Part shown: positions 45,801 through 53,410 of the stretch, piece by piece
Numbering within the stretch: position 1 is the stretch's first letter
Layout of the letters: each line of letters starts with the position of its first letter
Assembly: GCF_000821065.1 (NCBI RefSeq)
Contig: NZ_CDGG01000001.1
Coordinates: forward strand, 3,596,001-3,660,000
Length of the DNA stretch: 64,000 bases
Reading direction: 5' to 3'
Origin: Oceanobacillus oncorhynchi
GTDB lineage: Bacteria; Bacillota; Bacilli; Bacillales; Amphibacillaceae
Translations under genes and position numbers: made by a program
The notes under the pieces: generated by a model
Seen by the model: only the letters and a program-made list of their open reading frames with translations
The model's database searches: none
Told to the model about the DNA's origin: nothing

Positions 45801-45926
45801 TCTGCTGCGGATGCCATCGAAGTGAATAATCGAATTGCCTTGCCTGCTTTTGCAGGAAACATAGAAAATCTCATTGCTTTAAACAAACCAGTCCAACCCT
45901 CCGTCCCCTTTTTATATCATGCATGA
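45801..45926 (+). pseudogene. C-terminal gene remnant, unrecognised
   Basis: 41 codons ending at TGA 45924-45926 read like protein (SAADAIEVNNRIALPAFAGN, then LIALNKPVQPSVPFLYHA), with an in-frame stop just before and no start signal. It is probably the tail of a lost gene. The remaining bases to 46197 hold only the promoter region of the oxidase operon. Confidence 0.3.
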
Positions 45927-46087
45927 TGCAATGCTTCCCTCATAAGGAGATAGGCAAAAACCCTATAAAATGGACCATACTTTTTGAATCCGTACTATTA
46001 CATTTTGTCAATGATTTTCTTTATTTGTTCACCAAAAAGACATAAACTTTTCTAACCAAAAAGTTTGTAAAATAGTCAAATCACCTT

Positions 46088-46120
46088 ATTTGTGAATAAG
46101 TGAACGAATTGTGAAAAGTG
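46088..46120 (+). promoter_or_regulatory. Possible redox-regulator site before the cytochrome oxidase operon
   Basis: TTGTGAATAAGTGAACG resembles a Rex-type box (TTGTGAA-N4-TTCACAA) in its left half, and a second TTGTGAA half-site follows 21 bases later. A redox repressor could act here. The right half is poor, so this is tentative. Confidence 0.3.
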
Positions 46121-46197
46121 CGATTTGATAACGTACACAAGACTTATTTTCGATATGATAGTCATATAGGCAAGAAGTTACAAAAGGGGTGAATCAC

Positions 46198-46308
46198 ATG
46201 AAAAAACCTGAACCTAATTTAAAGGGTACATTTTTTTCCGTTATCACTATAGGGGTTGTTATTCTTATCAGCTGGTTTGCAGTATTTTTATTATTTTTAT
46301 CGCGATAA
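46198..46308 (+). CDS. Cytochrome c oxidase ba3-type subunit IIa-like peptide
   Basis: A 36-residue peptide with a single membrane helix (FFSVITIGVVILISWFAVFL) and a short basic start (KKPEPNLKG). AAAAGGGGTG precedes the ATG. Its place directly before subunit II matches the small subunit IIa of ba3 oxidases, which supplies the helix missing from subunit II. The short length is normal. Confidence 0.85.
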   Translation: MKKPEPNLKGTFFSVITIGVVILISWFAVFLLFLSR

Positions 46309-46326
46309 AGAAGGAGGAGAAAGAAG

Positions 46327-46860
46327 ATGCACTTACACAAATACGAGAAGATATGGCTTATCTTCGGCGGCGGAGCACTTGTATTATTTCTGCTGATACT
46401 TGGATTCGGGGCATTCTATTTAGGTACACATCCGCAAAGTCACGGTGCGACCATTGACCCTGAGAATGTAGAAACAAACGAGGCCTTCGAGAGAGAAAAC
46501 CTCGGACTGACACAAGTAGATGATGATAGATATATTGTTAATATTGTTGCGAGTACCTTCAATTACGATTTAGGTGATGACGAGGAAGGTAACGCGGTAT
46601 CTCACATTGAAATACCTAAAGGATCAACCGTTTTATTTCAGGCAGTTACAACCGATGTTATCCATGGATTAAATATCGCCGGCACCAACGTCAATATGAT
46701 GGTGGAGCCCGGATATATCAGCAGCTTGGAAGTAGAGCTTAATCAAACGGGAGAATTTACATTAGTATGTAATGAATATTGTGGTGTAGGACACCATATG
46801 ATGTTTGCGACAGTGGAGGTGGTCGACGATGAGTCTGGCAATGAAACAGCAGCCGAATGA
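46327..46860 (+). CDS. cbaB: Cytochrome c oxidase subunit II (ba3 type, CuA)
   Basis: A 177-residue subunit with one membrane helix (WLIFGGGALVLFLLILGFGA) and an outer cupredoxin domain. The CuA ligands are in VIHGLNI (His) and CNEYCGVGHHMMF (two Cys, His, Met). It takes electrons from cytochrome c outside the cell. GGAGGAG precedes the ATG. It overlaps the subunit I start by 32 bases. Confidence 0.95.
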   Translation: MHLHKYEKIWLIFGGGALVLFLLILGFGAFYLGTHPQSHGATIDPENVETNEAFERENLGLTQVDDDRYIVNIVASTFNYDLGDDEEGNAVSHIEIPKGSTVLFQAVTTDVIHGLNIAGTNVNMMVEPGYISSLEVELNQTGEFTLVCNEYCGVGHHMMFATVEVVDDESGNETAAE

Positions 46861-48514
46861 AGAAATTAATGTAACACCCTTACCGATTACAAAACCGGAA
46901 GCGAAATTATATCTTTCCTTTATGTATGTTGCATTTATTTCCTTATTTATTGGAGGATTAATGGGGTTATTACAAGTATTGGTGCGTTCAGGCGATTTTG
47001 AACTTCCGCTTGGTATCGGCTATTATCAAATTCTTACTTTACACGGCGTTATCCTGGCATTAGTACTGACTACCTTCTTCATTATCGGCTTTCAATATTC
47101 CTTATTAGGTAAAACCGTCGGAATGTCCGATAAACAACGGAAGCTGGGCTGGCTGTCTTTTTGGACGATGACGATAGGAACAGCTTTAACAGGAACAGCC
47201 ATTTTACTGGGAGAAGCAAATGTTCTATATACCTTCTATGCGCCATTAAAAGCACACCCTATCTTTTATATCGGGCTTGCGCTTGTGGTCGTTGGCTCTT
47301 GGATTTCGGCTTTTGTAAATTGGCATCAGGTCTATGTTTGGAAAAAAGCGCATCCAGGTCAGAAAACACCGCTGTTAGCATTTATGGTTACGATTAATAT
47401 GATTATGTGGGTTATTTGTTCCATTGGTGTGGCAGTCGCAGTGCTGGTCCAATTTATCCCATGGTCATTAGGGTATGCAGAGACGATTAATGTTCTGTTA
47501 AGCCGGACATTATTCTGGTATTTTGGCCATCCGCTGGTTTATTTCTGGTTATTGCCTGCATATATGGCATGGTACGCGATTATACCAAAGATTATTGGCG
47601 GAAAAATATTCAGTGATTCGTTAGCAAGGCTTTCCTTTGTTTTATTCTTATTTTTCTCCATTCCTGTTGGTTTTCACCATCAGCTTACAGAGCCTGGAAT
47701 TGATCCAACATGGAAGTTTATTCAGGTAGTTCTTACCTTTATGGTTATTGTACCAAGTTTAATGACTGCATTTTCAATGTTTGCTATGTTTGAAACTACA
47801 GGCAGAAAACAGGGTGCAACCGGACTGTTTGACTGGTTTAAAAAATTGCCTTGGAAGGACGTCCGTTTTGTAGCTCCGTTTGTCGGAATGCTTGCGTTTA
47901 TACCTGGCGGAGCAGGCGGTATTATTAACGCATCTCACCAATTGAATACGCTTGTTCATAATACGATTTGGGTAACAGGACACTTTCATTTAACGATTGC
48001 AACGACAGTACTCCTCACTTTCTTTGGGATTGCATACTGGTTAATACCGCATTTAACAGGCAGAAAGCTGACGCCAAAGATTCATAAGCTGGGAATTTAT
48101 CAAACCATTATTTGGGCTGTCGGGATGCTGATTATGTCTGGGGCAATGCATATTCAAGGACTTTTAGGAGGACCAAGAAGATCCTCCTTCTCCGAATACG
48201 GCGGTACCGAGCAAGCGGCAGAATGGGTTGGTTATCAGACTGCACAGGCTGTTGGAGGCACCCTCTTATTTATCGGTATTGTACTGATGGTATACATTTT
48301 TGTGGATTTAATCGCATTTGCTCCTAAAGGGGAAGAAGAATACCCTATTGCGGAAGAAGAAGAGGATGCACAGCCTACACCGCAATGGATGGAAAATTGG
48401 AAGCTGTGGATTGGAATCACAATTGCTTTGATATTATTTGCATATACGATTCCGATGATAGATATTATTCAAAATGCACCGCCAGGATCTCCTCCATTTG
48501 ACGGTATTTTATAA
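46829..48514 (+). CDS. cbaA: Cytochrome c oxidase subunit I (ba3 type)
   Basis: A 561-residue heme-copper oxidase subunit with about 13 membrane helices. His ligands: LTLHGVILALV (low-spin heme), FWYFGHPLVYFWLLP (CuB and the cross-linked region), FHHQ (CuB pair) and VTGHFHLTIAT (hemes). GGAGGTGG at 46813 fits ATG 46829, so the in-frame codon at 46805 is not used. It reduces O2 to water with proton pumping. The tail is acidic (EEEYPIAEEEEDAQ). Confidence 0.97.
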   Translation: MSLAMKQQPNEEINVTPLPITKPEAKLYLSFMYVAFISLFIGGLMGLLQVLVRSGDFELPLGIGYYQILTLHGVILALVLTTFFIIGFQYSLLGKTVGMSDKQRKLGWLSFWTMTIGTALTGTAILLGEANVLYTFYAPLKAHPIFYIGLALVVVGSWISAFVNWHQVYVWKKAHPGQKTPLLAFMVTINMIMWVICSIGVAVAVLVQFIPWSLGYAETINVLLSRTLFWYFGHPLVYFWLLPAYMAWYAIIPKIIGGKIFSDSLARLSFVLFLFFSIPVGFHHQLTEPGIDPTWKFIQVVLTFMVIVPSLMTAFSMFAMFETTGRKQGATGLFDWFKKLPWKDVRFVAPFVGMLAFIPGGAGGIINASHQLNTLVHNTIWVTGHFHLTIATTVLLTFFGIAYWLIPHLTGRKLTPKIHKLGIYQTIIWAVGMLIMSGAMHIQGLLGGPRRSSFSEYGGTEQAAEWVGYQTAQAVGGTLLFIGIVLMVYIFVDLIAFAPKGEEEYPIAEEEEDAQPTPQWMENWKLWIGITIALILFAYTIPMIDIIQNAPPGSPPFDGIL

Positions 48515-48532
48515 GGGGAAGAAATTCAATAA

Positions 48533-48682
48533 ATGATGAACAGAAAAATATATAAACATCTCGAAACTGATTTTAAGCATAAGCTGGACCGTGAGTTAAC
48601 GGAAATTGAAAAAGAATTTTTTAAATGGATTGCAGAAAAGCACGTGTCTGAACAAGACAAAAAGAATTCATTTGAAAAATAA
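48533..48682 (+). CDS. Small charged protein at the end of the cytochrome oxidase operon
   Basis: A 49-residue protein (48 from the second Met) rich in Lys/Glu: KHLETDFKHKLDRELTEIEK, then FFKWIAEKHVSEQ. AAGGGGAAG ends 11 bases before the first ATG. It is helical and without membrane segment. I do not recognise it. It lies between cbaA and a perfect terminator, so it is part of that operon. Confidence 0.55.
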   Translation: MMNRKIYKHLETDFKHKLDRELTEIEKEFFKWIAEKHVSEQDKKNSFEK

Positions 48683-48684
48683 TA

Positions 48685-48735
48685 AAAGACGGCAGCAGGT
48701 AATCGTTTTCCATGATTACCTGCTGCCGTCTTTAA
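48685..48735. terminator. Perfect bidirectional terminator after the oxidase operon
   Basis: AAAGACGGCAGCAGGTAATC (48685-48704) is the exact reverse complement of 48714-48733. Confidence 0.93.
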
Positions 48736-48754
48736 TGCATGATTACGAGGGGTT

Positions 48755-49885
48755 CTAATCCTCTTTCTGCCCGAAATATTGATAATAATTCGTCTGGATA
48801 AAACCATTAAACAGCTTACGTTTCTTTGTAGCTGGTTTACCAAATACTTTTTCAAATTGCTCATACGCCGTAATAATGTATGCGCTCCAGGATGGATGAT
48901 GACGCATGATAGTCCCCAGATCCTGATACATTTTCTCTACTTCTTCCCTATCGCTTAAACGTTCTCCGTATGGCGGGTTCGTGATTAAATACCCGTCCTT
49001 TTGCTTGATTGTAAGATCGCTGACCTGCATCTGCTTCCACTCAATCAAATCACCAAGCCCTGCTTCCAGCGCATTTGCCTGTGCTGTTTCAATCAGCTGA
49101 TGGCTGATATCCGAACCAGTGATAAATAAAGGCTGGTCATAGTTCGCTACCTCTTCTGCTTCTCCAAAAGCCGCATCCCAATGCTTCTGTTTTACAAAAC
49201 TCCATTCCTCTGAAGCAAATTCACGATTAAATCCGGGTGCAATGTTTTGGCCGATGAGTGCAGCCTCGATTAAAATCGTTCCAGAGCCGCAGAATGGGTC
49301 GATTAAGGGCTGGTCAGGCTTCCAGTTGGTTAATTGAACAAGCGCTGCTGCAAGTGTCTCTTTTAAAGGAGCTTCCCCTTGCCCGACACGGTATCCTCGC
49401 TTGTGTAAGCCTGTCCCGGAAGTATCAATCGTCAGTGTTGCTTCATCCTTTAATAGAGCAATTTCTGTTTTGTAGAGCGCTCCGGATTCCTCCAGCTTAT
49501 TTATGAGTCCATATTTTAATTTCATTCGTTCTACAATTGCTTTTTTCACAATGGCTTGACAATCTGGCACACTGTATAGCGTCGATTTGACAGATTTGCC
49601 TGATACAGGTATCTGCCCTGTTTCATCAATATAACTTTCCCAGGGAAGCGCCTTAGTCTGTTCAAATAATTCATCAAATGTCTTGGCCTGAAATTTGCCG
49701 ACAAGAATTTTTACGCGGTCAGCGGTTCTTAACCATAAATTACATCTTGGGATAGCGGAAATTGGCGCATCAAAGATAACTTTTCCGTTTTCTACTGTGG
49801 CTTCATATCCAAGATCTCTTACTTCTTTTGCAACAATTGATTCAAGTCCCATCGCTGCTGTAGCAATTAAAGTTACTTGTTTCAT
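48755..49885 (-). CDS. 23S rRNA (guanine-N) methyltransferase-like protein (YpsC, RlmL/RlmK family)
   Basis: A 376-residue protein: THUMP RNA-binding domain (about 5-160, QVTLIATAAMGLESIVAKEV) and a UPF0020 methyltransferase domain with LIDPFCGSGTILIEAALIG (SAM), GSDIS and the catalytic ITNPPYGERL. It methylates the N2 of a guanine in 23S rRNA in known relatives. The frame is open to 49933, but GAGAGGAAT fits ATG 49885, the normal start. It lies beside rnpB, as in B. subtilis. Confidence 0.93.
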   Translation of the reverse strand: MKQVTLIATAAMGLESIVAKEVRDLGYEATVENGKVIFDAPISAIPRCNLWLRTADRVKILVGKFQAKTFDELFEQTKALPWESYIDETGQIPVSGKSVKSTLYSVPDCQAIVKKAIVERMKLKYGLINKLEESGALYKTEIALLKDEATLTIDTSGTGLHKRGYRVGQGEAPLKETLAAALVQLTNWKPDQPLIDPFCGSGTILIEAALIGQNIAPGFNREFASEEWSFVKQKHWDAAFGEAEEVANYDQPLFITGSDISHQLIETAQANALEAGLGDLIEWKQMQVSDLTIKQKDGYLITNPPYGERLSDREEVEKMYQDLGTIMRHHPSWSAYIITAYEQFEKVFGKPATKKRKLFNGFIQTNYYQYFGQKED

Positions 49886-49999
49886 TTTTAAATATTCCTC
49901 TCGGTCATTAGTCATTATTAGTAGGTTTATCATTAAAAGAAAAAAAGATTCTATTTCATTTAATTGGAAATAGAATCTGTTTGTTCATCAGCACGACCT

Positions 50000-50397
50000 T
50001 TAAATGTCCGGTAAGCCATGTTCTGTTCCATTGTACTGCAAACGGTGGTCAAGCCTTGTACGCCGGTTGTAATCATCTATCTACAGCTGTTGCTGTCCCT
50101 TGTTCGGTTCCATTCCCTACTAAAGGATGCCCCTACCATTATTTGGGTTGCTCACTCGCGGGGTTTACCTCGTTCCACCTGGTATGTTTCCAAACCAGCT
50201 ACGTCACTGTGGCACTTTCAAGAGAGCTGACATATCACAAAAAGTGACTTAGTACAGCTCGTCTGCCGTTAGTTTATTAAAAACTACCTTGACTTATGAT
50301 TTCATCAAGCGCGAACACTACAGGCATCGCAGCCTGTGTGAGCATGGACTTTCCTCTACATCCAAAAATGGACATAGCGATTACATAGACATTTAAG
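50000..50397 (-). ncRNA. rnpB: RNase P RNA, Bacillus type B
   Basis: On the minus strand the sequence has GGATGTAGAGGAAAGTCC (P4/CR I), CTTGAAAGTGCCACAGTGAC, GTGGAACGAGGTAAACCCC and a final GCAGTACAATGGAACAGAAC, the universal RNase P blocks in order. The closing helix P1 pairs AAATGTC (50388-50394) with GGACATTT (50002-50009). It is the catalytic RNA that matures tRNA 5' ends. Exact ends are estimated. Confidence 0.97.
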
Positions 50398-50449
50398 CAG
50401 CCTAAAACAGTTTAGCAAAGTTCTTTAAAAAAATCAATCATCTCTTCAG

Positions 50450-50764
50450 TTATTCTTCTGAATCAGCGTATCTTTTTCCAAATACAGCTTTTTCAAGATT
50501 GGATAAGCGTTTTAACACGTCATAATTAACCTGTGAGCTTTGCTGTGTAGAACGTGCTCTAGGTGTTTCTGCTGCTGGACGATTGCTTTTCAATTTTTCG
50601 ATCTCTTCGTTTAGACGATCAATTTCCTGTTTGAAATTATCATAATCCTGAATAATGATATCTAAAAATTCATCTACTTCTTCCTGAGAATACCCTCTGA
50701 TTCCTGTTTTAAAATCTTTTTCTAAAATTTTCTTTCCATTAAGTTGAACGCGATCAATACTCAT
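50450..50764 (-). CDS. gpsB: Cell division regulator GpsB
   Basis: A 104-residue coiled-coil protein of the DivIVA family: DRVQLNGKKILEKDFKTGIR, GYSQEEVDEFLDIIIQDYDN, a variable linker and a C-terminal NYDVLKRLSNLEKAVFG. GpsB links PBP1 to the division and elongation machines. TTG 50770 is in frame, but AGAGGTGAT fits ATG 50764. ponA, its partner, is also in this window. Confidence 0.97.
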   Translation of the reverse strand: MSIDRVQLNGKKILEKDFKTGIRGYSQEEVDEFLDIIIQDYDNFKQEIDRLNEEIEKLKSNRPAAETPRARSTQQSSQVNYDVLKRLSNLEKAVFGKRYADSEE

Positions 50765-50976
50765 TACCAAATCACCTCTGAAATATACTATTACTTATCA
50801 TTTTTCATCATGTGTTTTTATTTTAACATTATTCTATATTTATTAAAGCTATTATAACATAAAAAAGGAAACTGAATATCAGTCTCCTTCTAAAATTTAT
50901 AAATCTCTCCAATATTTCCATTTAAAAAAAGTTTATCATTGCCGGTTTGACGCTTTCTGATAAACGCAAAGGCTTT

Positions 50977-51369
50977 TTAATCCATATCTTCCTTTTGGAA
51001 TGAAAAAGGTAATAATTGATCTGTAGTTAGCGTCTGTACATCTTTGTTTAAATTAGTTAAGTGGATGGTCATATCAGGAGCAAAAAATTCACTCATCACC
51101 TGCCTGCACGTCCCGCATGGAGGCACTGGACGTTTTGTATCTGCTGCAACAGCCATCTCTGTAAATTCTGTCTCTCCGTCCGAAATAGCTTTAAAAATAG
51201 CAACCCGTTCTGCACAGCAGGTAGATGGATAGGCAGCATTTTCGATATTGCATCCCGTATAGATTTTCCCTGAGCTTGTTAACAGTGCGGCACCTACCGG
51301 AAATTCGGAATAGGGTACATACGCTCTAGCTCTGATTTGAATTGCTTCTTCGAGTAATTTTTCTTTCAT
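50977..51369 (-). CDS. cdd: Cytidine deaminase
   Basis: A 130-residue homotetramer-type enzyme turning cytidine to uridine. NAAYPSTCCAERVAIFKA holds the first zinc Cys and the catalytic Glu; PVPPCGTCRQVMSEF the other two Cys. The frame continues to 51495, overlapping the DUF1798 gene, but AGGAGGAAC fits ATG 51369, the family start. Confidence 0.97.
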   Translation of the reverse strand: MKEKLLEEAIQIRARAYVPYSEFPVGAALLTSSGKIYTGCNIENAAYPSTCCAERVAIFKAISDGETEFTEMAVAADTKRPVPPCGTCRQVMSEFFAPDMTIHLTNLNKDVQTLTTDQLLPFSFQKEDMD

Positions 51370-51403
51370 GTGAATGTTCCTCCTGACGCTTTCGCATCTC
51401 TCT

Positions 51404-51766
51404 TTATTTATCTTCTTCTTCCAAGGTATCCAGCAGTAAATCAAAAACATATCGAATGGATGTATATAATTCCATATATCTTTTTCTTCTGACATCCAAA
51501 TAATAACTATGCATTAACAATAATTCCATATTCTCCCTTGTTGATTGAACTTGATTTGGGTGAACGGACGCTTTTCTTTCTTTTACTGCGGCTGAAGCAT
51601 CTCTCTCCCAGCTTTCTAATAAATCATAGATAGGAGCTGTTTCTGCTTTTACCATATTAAAAAATGAACGGTCTTTTCGGTCACTGGGAGCTTCGCTTTT
51701 CTCAAACCTCTCCCGAAGTGTTTCTAAATGGTGATTTAACTTCTCTGTTTGTTCGCTGAGTTTCAT
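51404..51766 (-). CDS. yppE: DUF1798 family protein (YppE)
   Basis: A 120-residue helical protein with NHHLETLRERFE, FFNMVKAETAPIYDLLESWE and LLLMHSYYLDVRRKRYMELY, the YppE pattern. B. subtilis carries it in the same area as recU and ponA. Function unknown. GAAGGATGAC precedes ATG 51766. Confidence 0.88.
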   Translation of the reverse strand: MKLSEQTEKLNHHLETLRERFEKSEAPSDRKDRSFFNMVKAETAPIYDLLESWERDASAAVKERKASVHPNQVQSTRENMELLLMHSYYLDVRRKRYMELYTSIRYVFDLLLDTLEEEDK

Positions 51767-51883
51767 TTTAAATAGTCATCCTTCAATTTCAAACTGCATG
51801 CTTTTATATAAAATCGTTAAATAAATTTTATCATATAATAGATAGAAAAGTCATGAACAACACATAAAATCACCTGTAAATGA

Positions 51884-52099
51884 TTATAATAGCTGTTTTA
51901 GTCTTTGAAATTCCAGTTCGGTTTGTTTTAAACTATTTGTTTTTGTTTGAAATTGCACCCATACTTCACTATCTACTTTTGCTTTTAACTTAAAATGAAT
52001 TAATGCAAGCTGTTCCTGAATTTGTTCTATTTGTGCTTCCATATCCTTTTTGCTGTATCCTTTATTTTCTTCGGGAAGGGCAGATTTTGAAAGTAACAT
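51884..52099 (-). CDS. Small coiled-coil protein in the ypp region
   Basis: A 71-residue Gln/Leu-rich protein (KKDMEAQIEQIQEQLALIHF, ending LKQTELEFQRLKQLL) predicted as coiled coil. TAGGAGGAGAAT precedes ATG 52099. Its place matches yppC/yppD of B. subtilis, but I cannot say which. Function unknown. Confidence 0.6.
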   Translation of the reverse strand: MLLSKSALPEENKGYSKKDMEAQIEQIQEQLALIHFKLKAKVDSEVWVQFQTKTNSLKQTELEFQRLKQLL

Positions 52100-52228
52100 A
52101 TTTTATTCTCCTCCTATATATTTAAAAATAAAATCGTTCGTTTCTAAAAGTGGATGCGCTACTTATTCCACGTGAGAAGGGAAACCTCCTTCCCATTCGA
52201 CAAAACTAGAATAATCAAAACAAAACTA

Positions 52229-52274
52229 GTGCAAAACTGTAATGATTTGCACAAAATTAGACAAGCTATATATT
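52229..52274 (+). promoter_or_regulatory. Promoter with overlapping palindrome (divergent region before small basic peptide)
   Basis: TTGCAC (52247-52252), 16 bases and TATATT (52269-52274) form a candidate promoter. GTGCAAA (52229-52235) and TTTGCAC (52246-52252) are an exact palindrome overlapping the -35, and ACAAAACTAG occurs twice nearby. A repressor could bind. The region is otherwise non-coding. Confidence 0.4.
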
Positions 52275-52375
52275 GAAGCCTTATGCTGCTGGAGGTTTCA
52301 TCAACTCTTCCTTCAAGAGGAATACAGTAAATAAACGAAAGCAGCTATTTACAAGGAAAAAGGAGGTTAATATTC

Positions 52376-52483
52376 ATGAAACCGTCAAAAGGACAGCAAA
52401 AAACGAATGCAAATAACAAAAAGAATAACAATGAGAAAACAAGAGATAAAAAAATAGCAGGTCCTGACCGTCCTTCCACTTAA
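52376..52483 (+). CDS. Short basic peptide, probably spore-associated
   Basis: A 35-residue peptide (start MKPSKGQQKTNANNKKNNNE, end IAGPDRPST) with a strong AAAAGGAGG site and its own terminator, so likely real. It is Lys/Asn/Gln rich, like small acid-soluble or other minor spore proteins, but does not match one that I know. Confidence 0.55.
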   Translation: MKPSKGQQKTNANNKKNNNEKTRDKKIAGPDRPST

Positions 52484-52499
52484 GTTAAAAAGTATTTTC

Positions 52500-52566
52500 A
52501 GCAAATAACCTAATTTTATTTTGCGGGTGCACCCTGCCCGCGAAATATAATTAGGTTATTTTTTAA
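52500..52566 (+). terminator. Two-part terminator after the basic peptide gene
   Basis: AAATAACCTAATT pairs with AATTAGGTTATTT; inside, TTTTGCGGG pairs with CCCGCGAAA. T's follow. The rest to 52814 is the recU promoter region, with no other gene. Confidence 0.85.
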
Positions 52567-52814
52567 GCTTCAACCCTTATGAATAGATGCATTTTTGCGT
52601 AGACTATGTAAGGCTGAGGCAAAGGAAAGTACATGATTTGATTTCTCCATATTTTGTCCATATCTTTTCAGATTTCGCACGCTATAATTCGTTTCCTTCT
52701 TGAATTTATATTATAATATATGGTGTACTGGTTTTATATGTATCCTGCCCGAAACAGTAATGTTTCAATATTGCTGTTTTTCATTTAGGATAGAGTGTTA
52801 GGAGGCTTGGCAAA

Positions 52815-53393
52815 ATGAATTATCCAAATGGTCAGCGGAAACCACTAACCATAAAACCAAAGCAAACAAGTTTTAGCAGGAGAGGAATGACGCTTGAAGA
52901 AGAAATAAATGAAACCACTGATTTTTATCGAATACAAGGACAGGCAGTTATTCATAAAAAACCGACACCCGTGCAAATTGTAAATGTCCATTACCCAAGA
53001 CGGAGTGCTGCAGTAATTACCGAAGCATACTTTAAACAAGCATCAACTACTGATTACAACGGCATTTATAAAGGAAAGTATATTGATTTTGAGGCAAAGG
53101 AAACGAAAAATAAAACATCCTTTCCGCTTGCCAATATCCATGAACATCAAGTTCATCACATGCAGCAAGTAATAAAGCACGGTGGAATCAGCTTTATTAT
53201 TTTACGGTTTAGAGCTTATGAAGAAACTTATCTATTCGATGCAAAAGATTTATTTGTTTGCTGGGAGGAGCAATTTGATGGTGGTAAGAAATCAATTTCT
53301 TATAATCATGTAAAACAATTGGGACACCCTGTCCCCTTTCATTACCAGAAAAAAGTTGATTTTTTATCTGTTGTTGATAAGCTCTACCTATAG
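52815..53393 (+). CDS. recU: Holliday junction resolvase RecU
   Basis: A 192-residue nuclease that cuts four-way junctions in recombination. GMTLEEEINETTDFYRIQG, HKKPTPVQIVNVHYP, the active site IYKGKYIDFEAKETKNKTSF (Asp, Glu, Lys) and FPLANIHEHQ. TAGGAGGC precedes the ATG. It is 17 bases before ponA, the conserved recU-ponA pair of Firmicutes. Confidence 0.98.
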   Translation: MNYPNGQRKPLTIKPKQTSFSRRGMTLEEEINETTDFYRIQGQAVIHKKPTPVQIVNVHYPRRSAAVITEAYFKQASTTDYNGIYKGKYIDFEAKETKNKTSFPLANIHEHQVHHMQQVIKHGGISFIILRFRAYEETYLFDAKDLFVCWEEQFDGGKKSISYNHVKQLGHPVPFHYQKKVDFLSVVDKLYL

Positions 53394-53410
53394 ATATGGA
53401 GGTATAAAAA

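Noticed and set aside
50000-50397. Plus-strand ORFs across rnpB
   Set aside because: The region is RNase P RNA on the minus strand; the ORFs have no ribosome sites.
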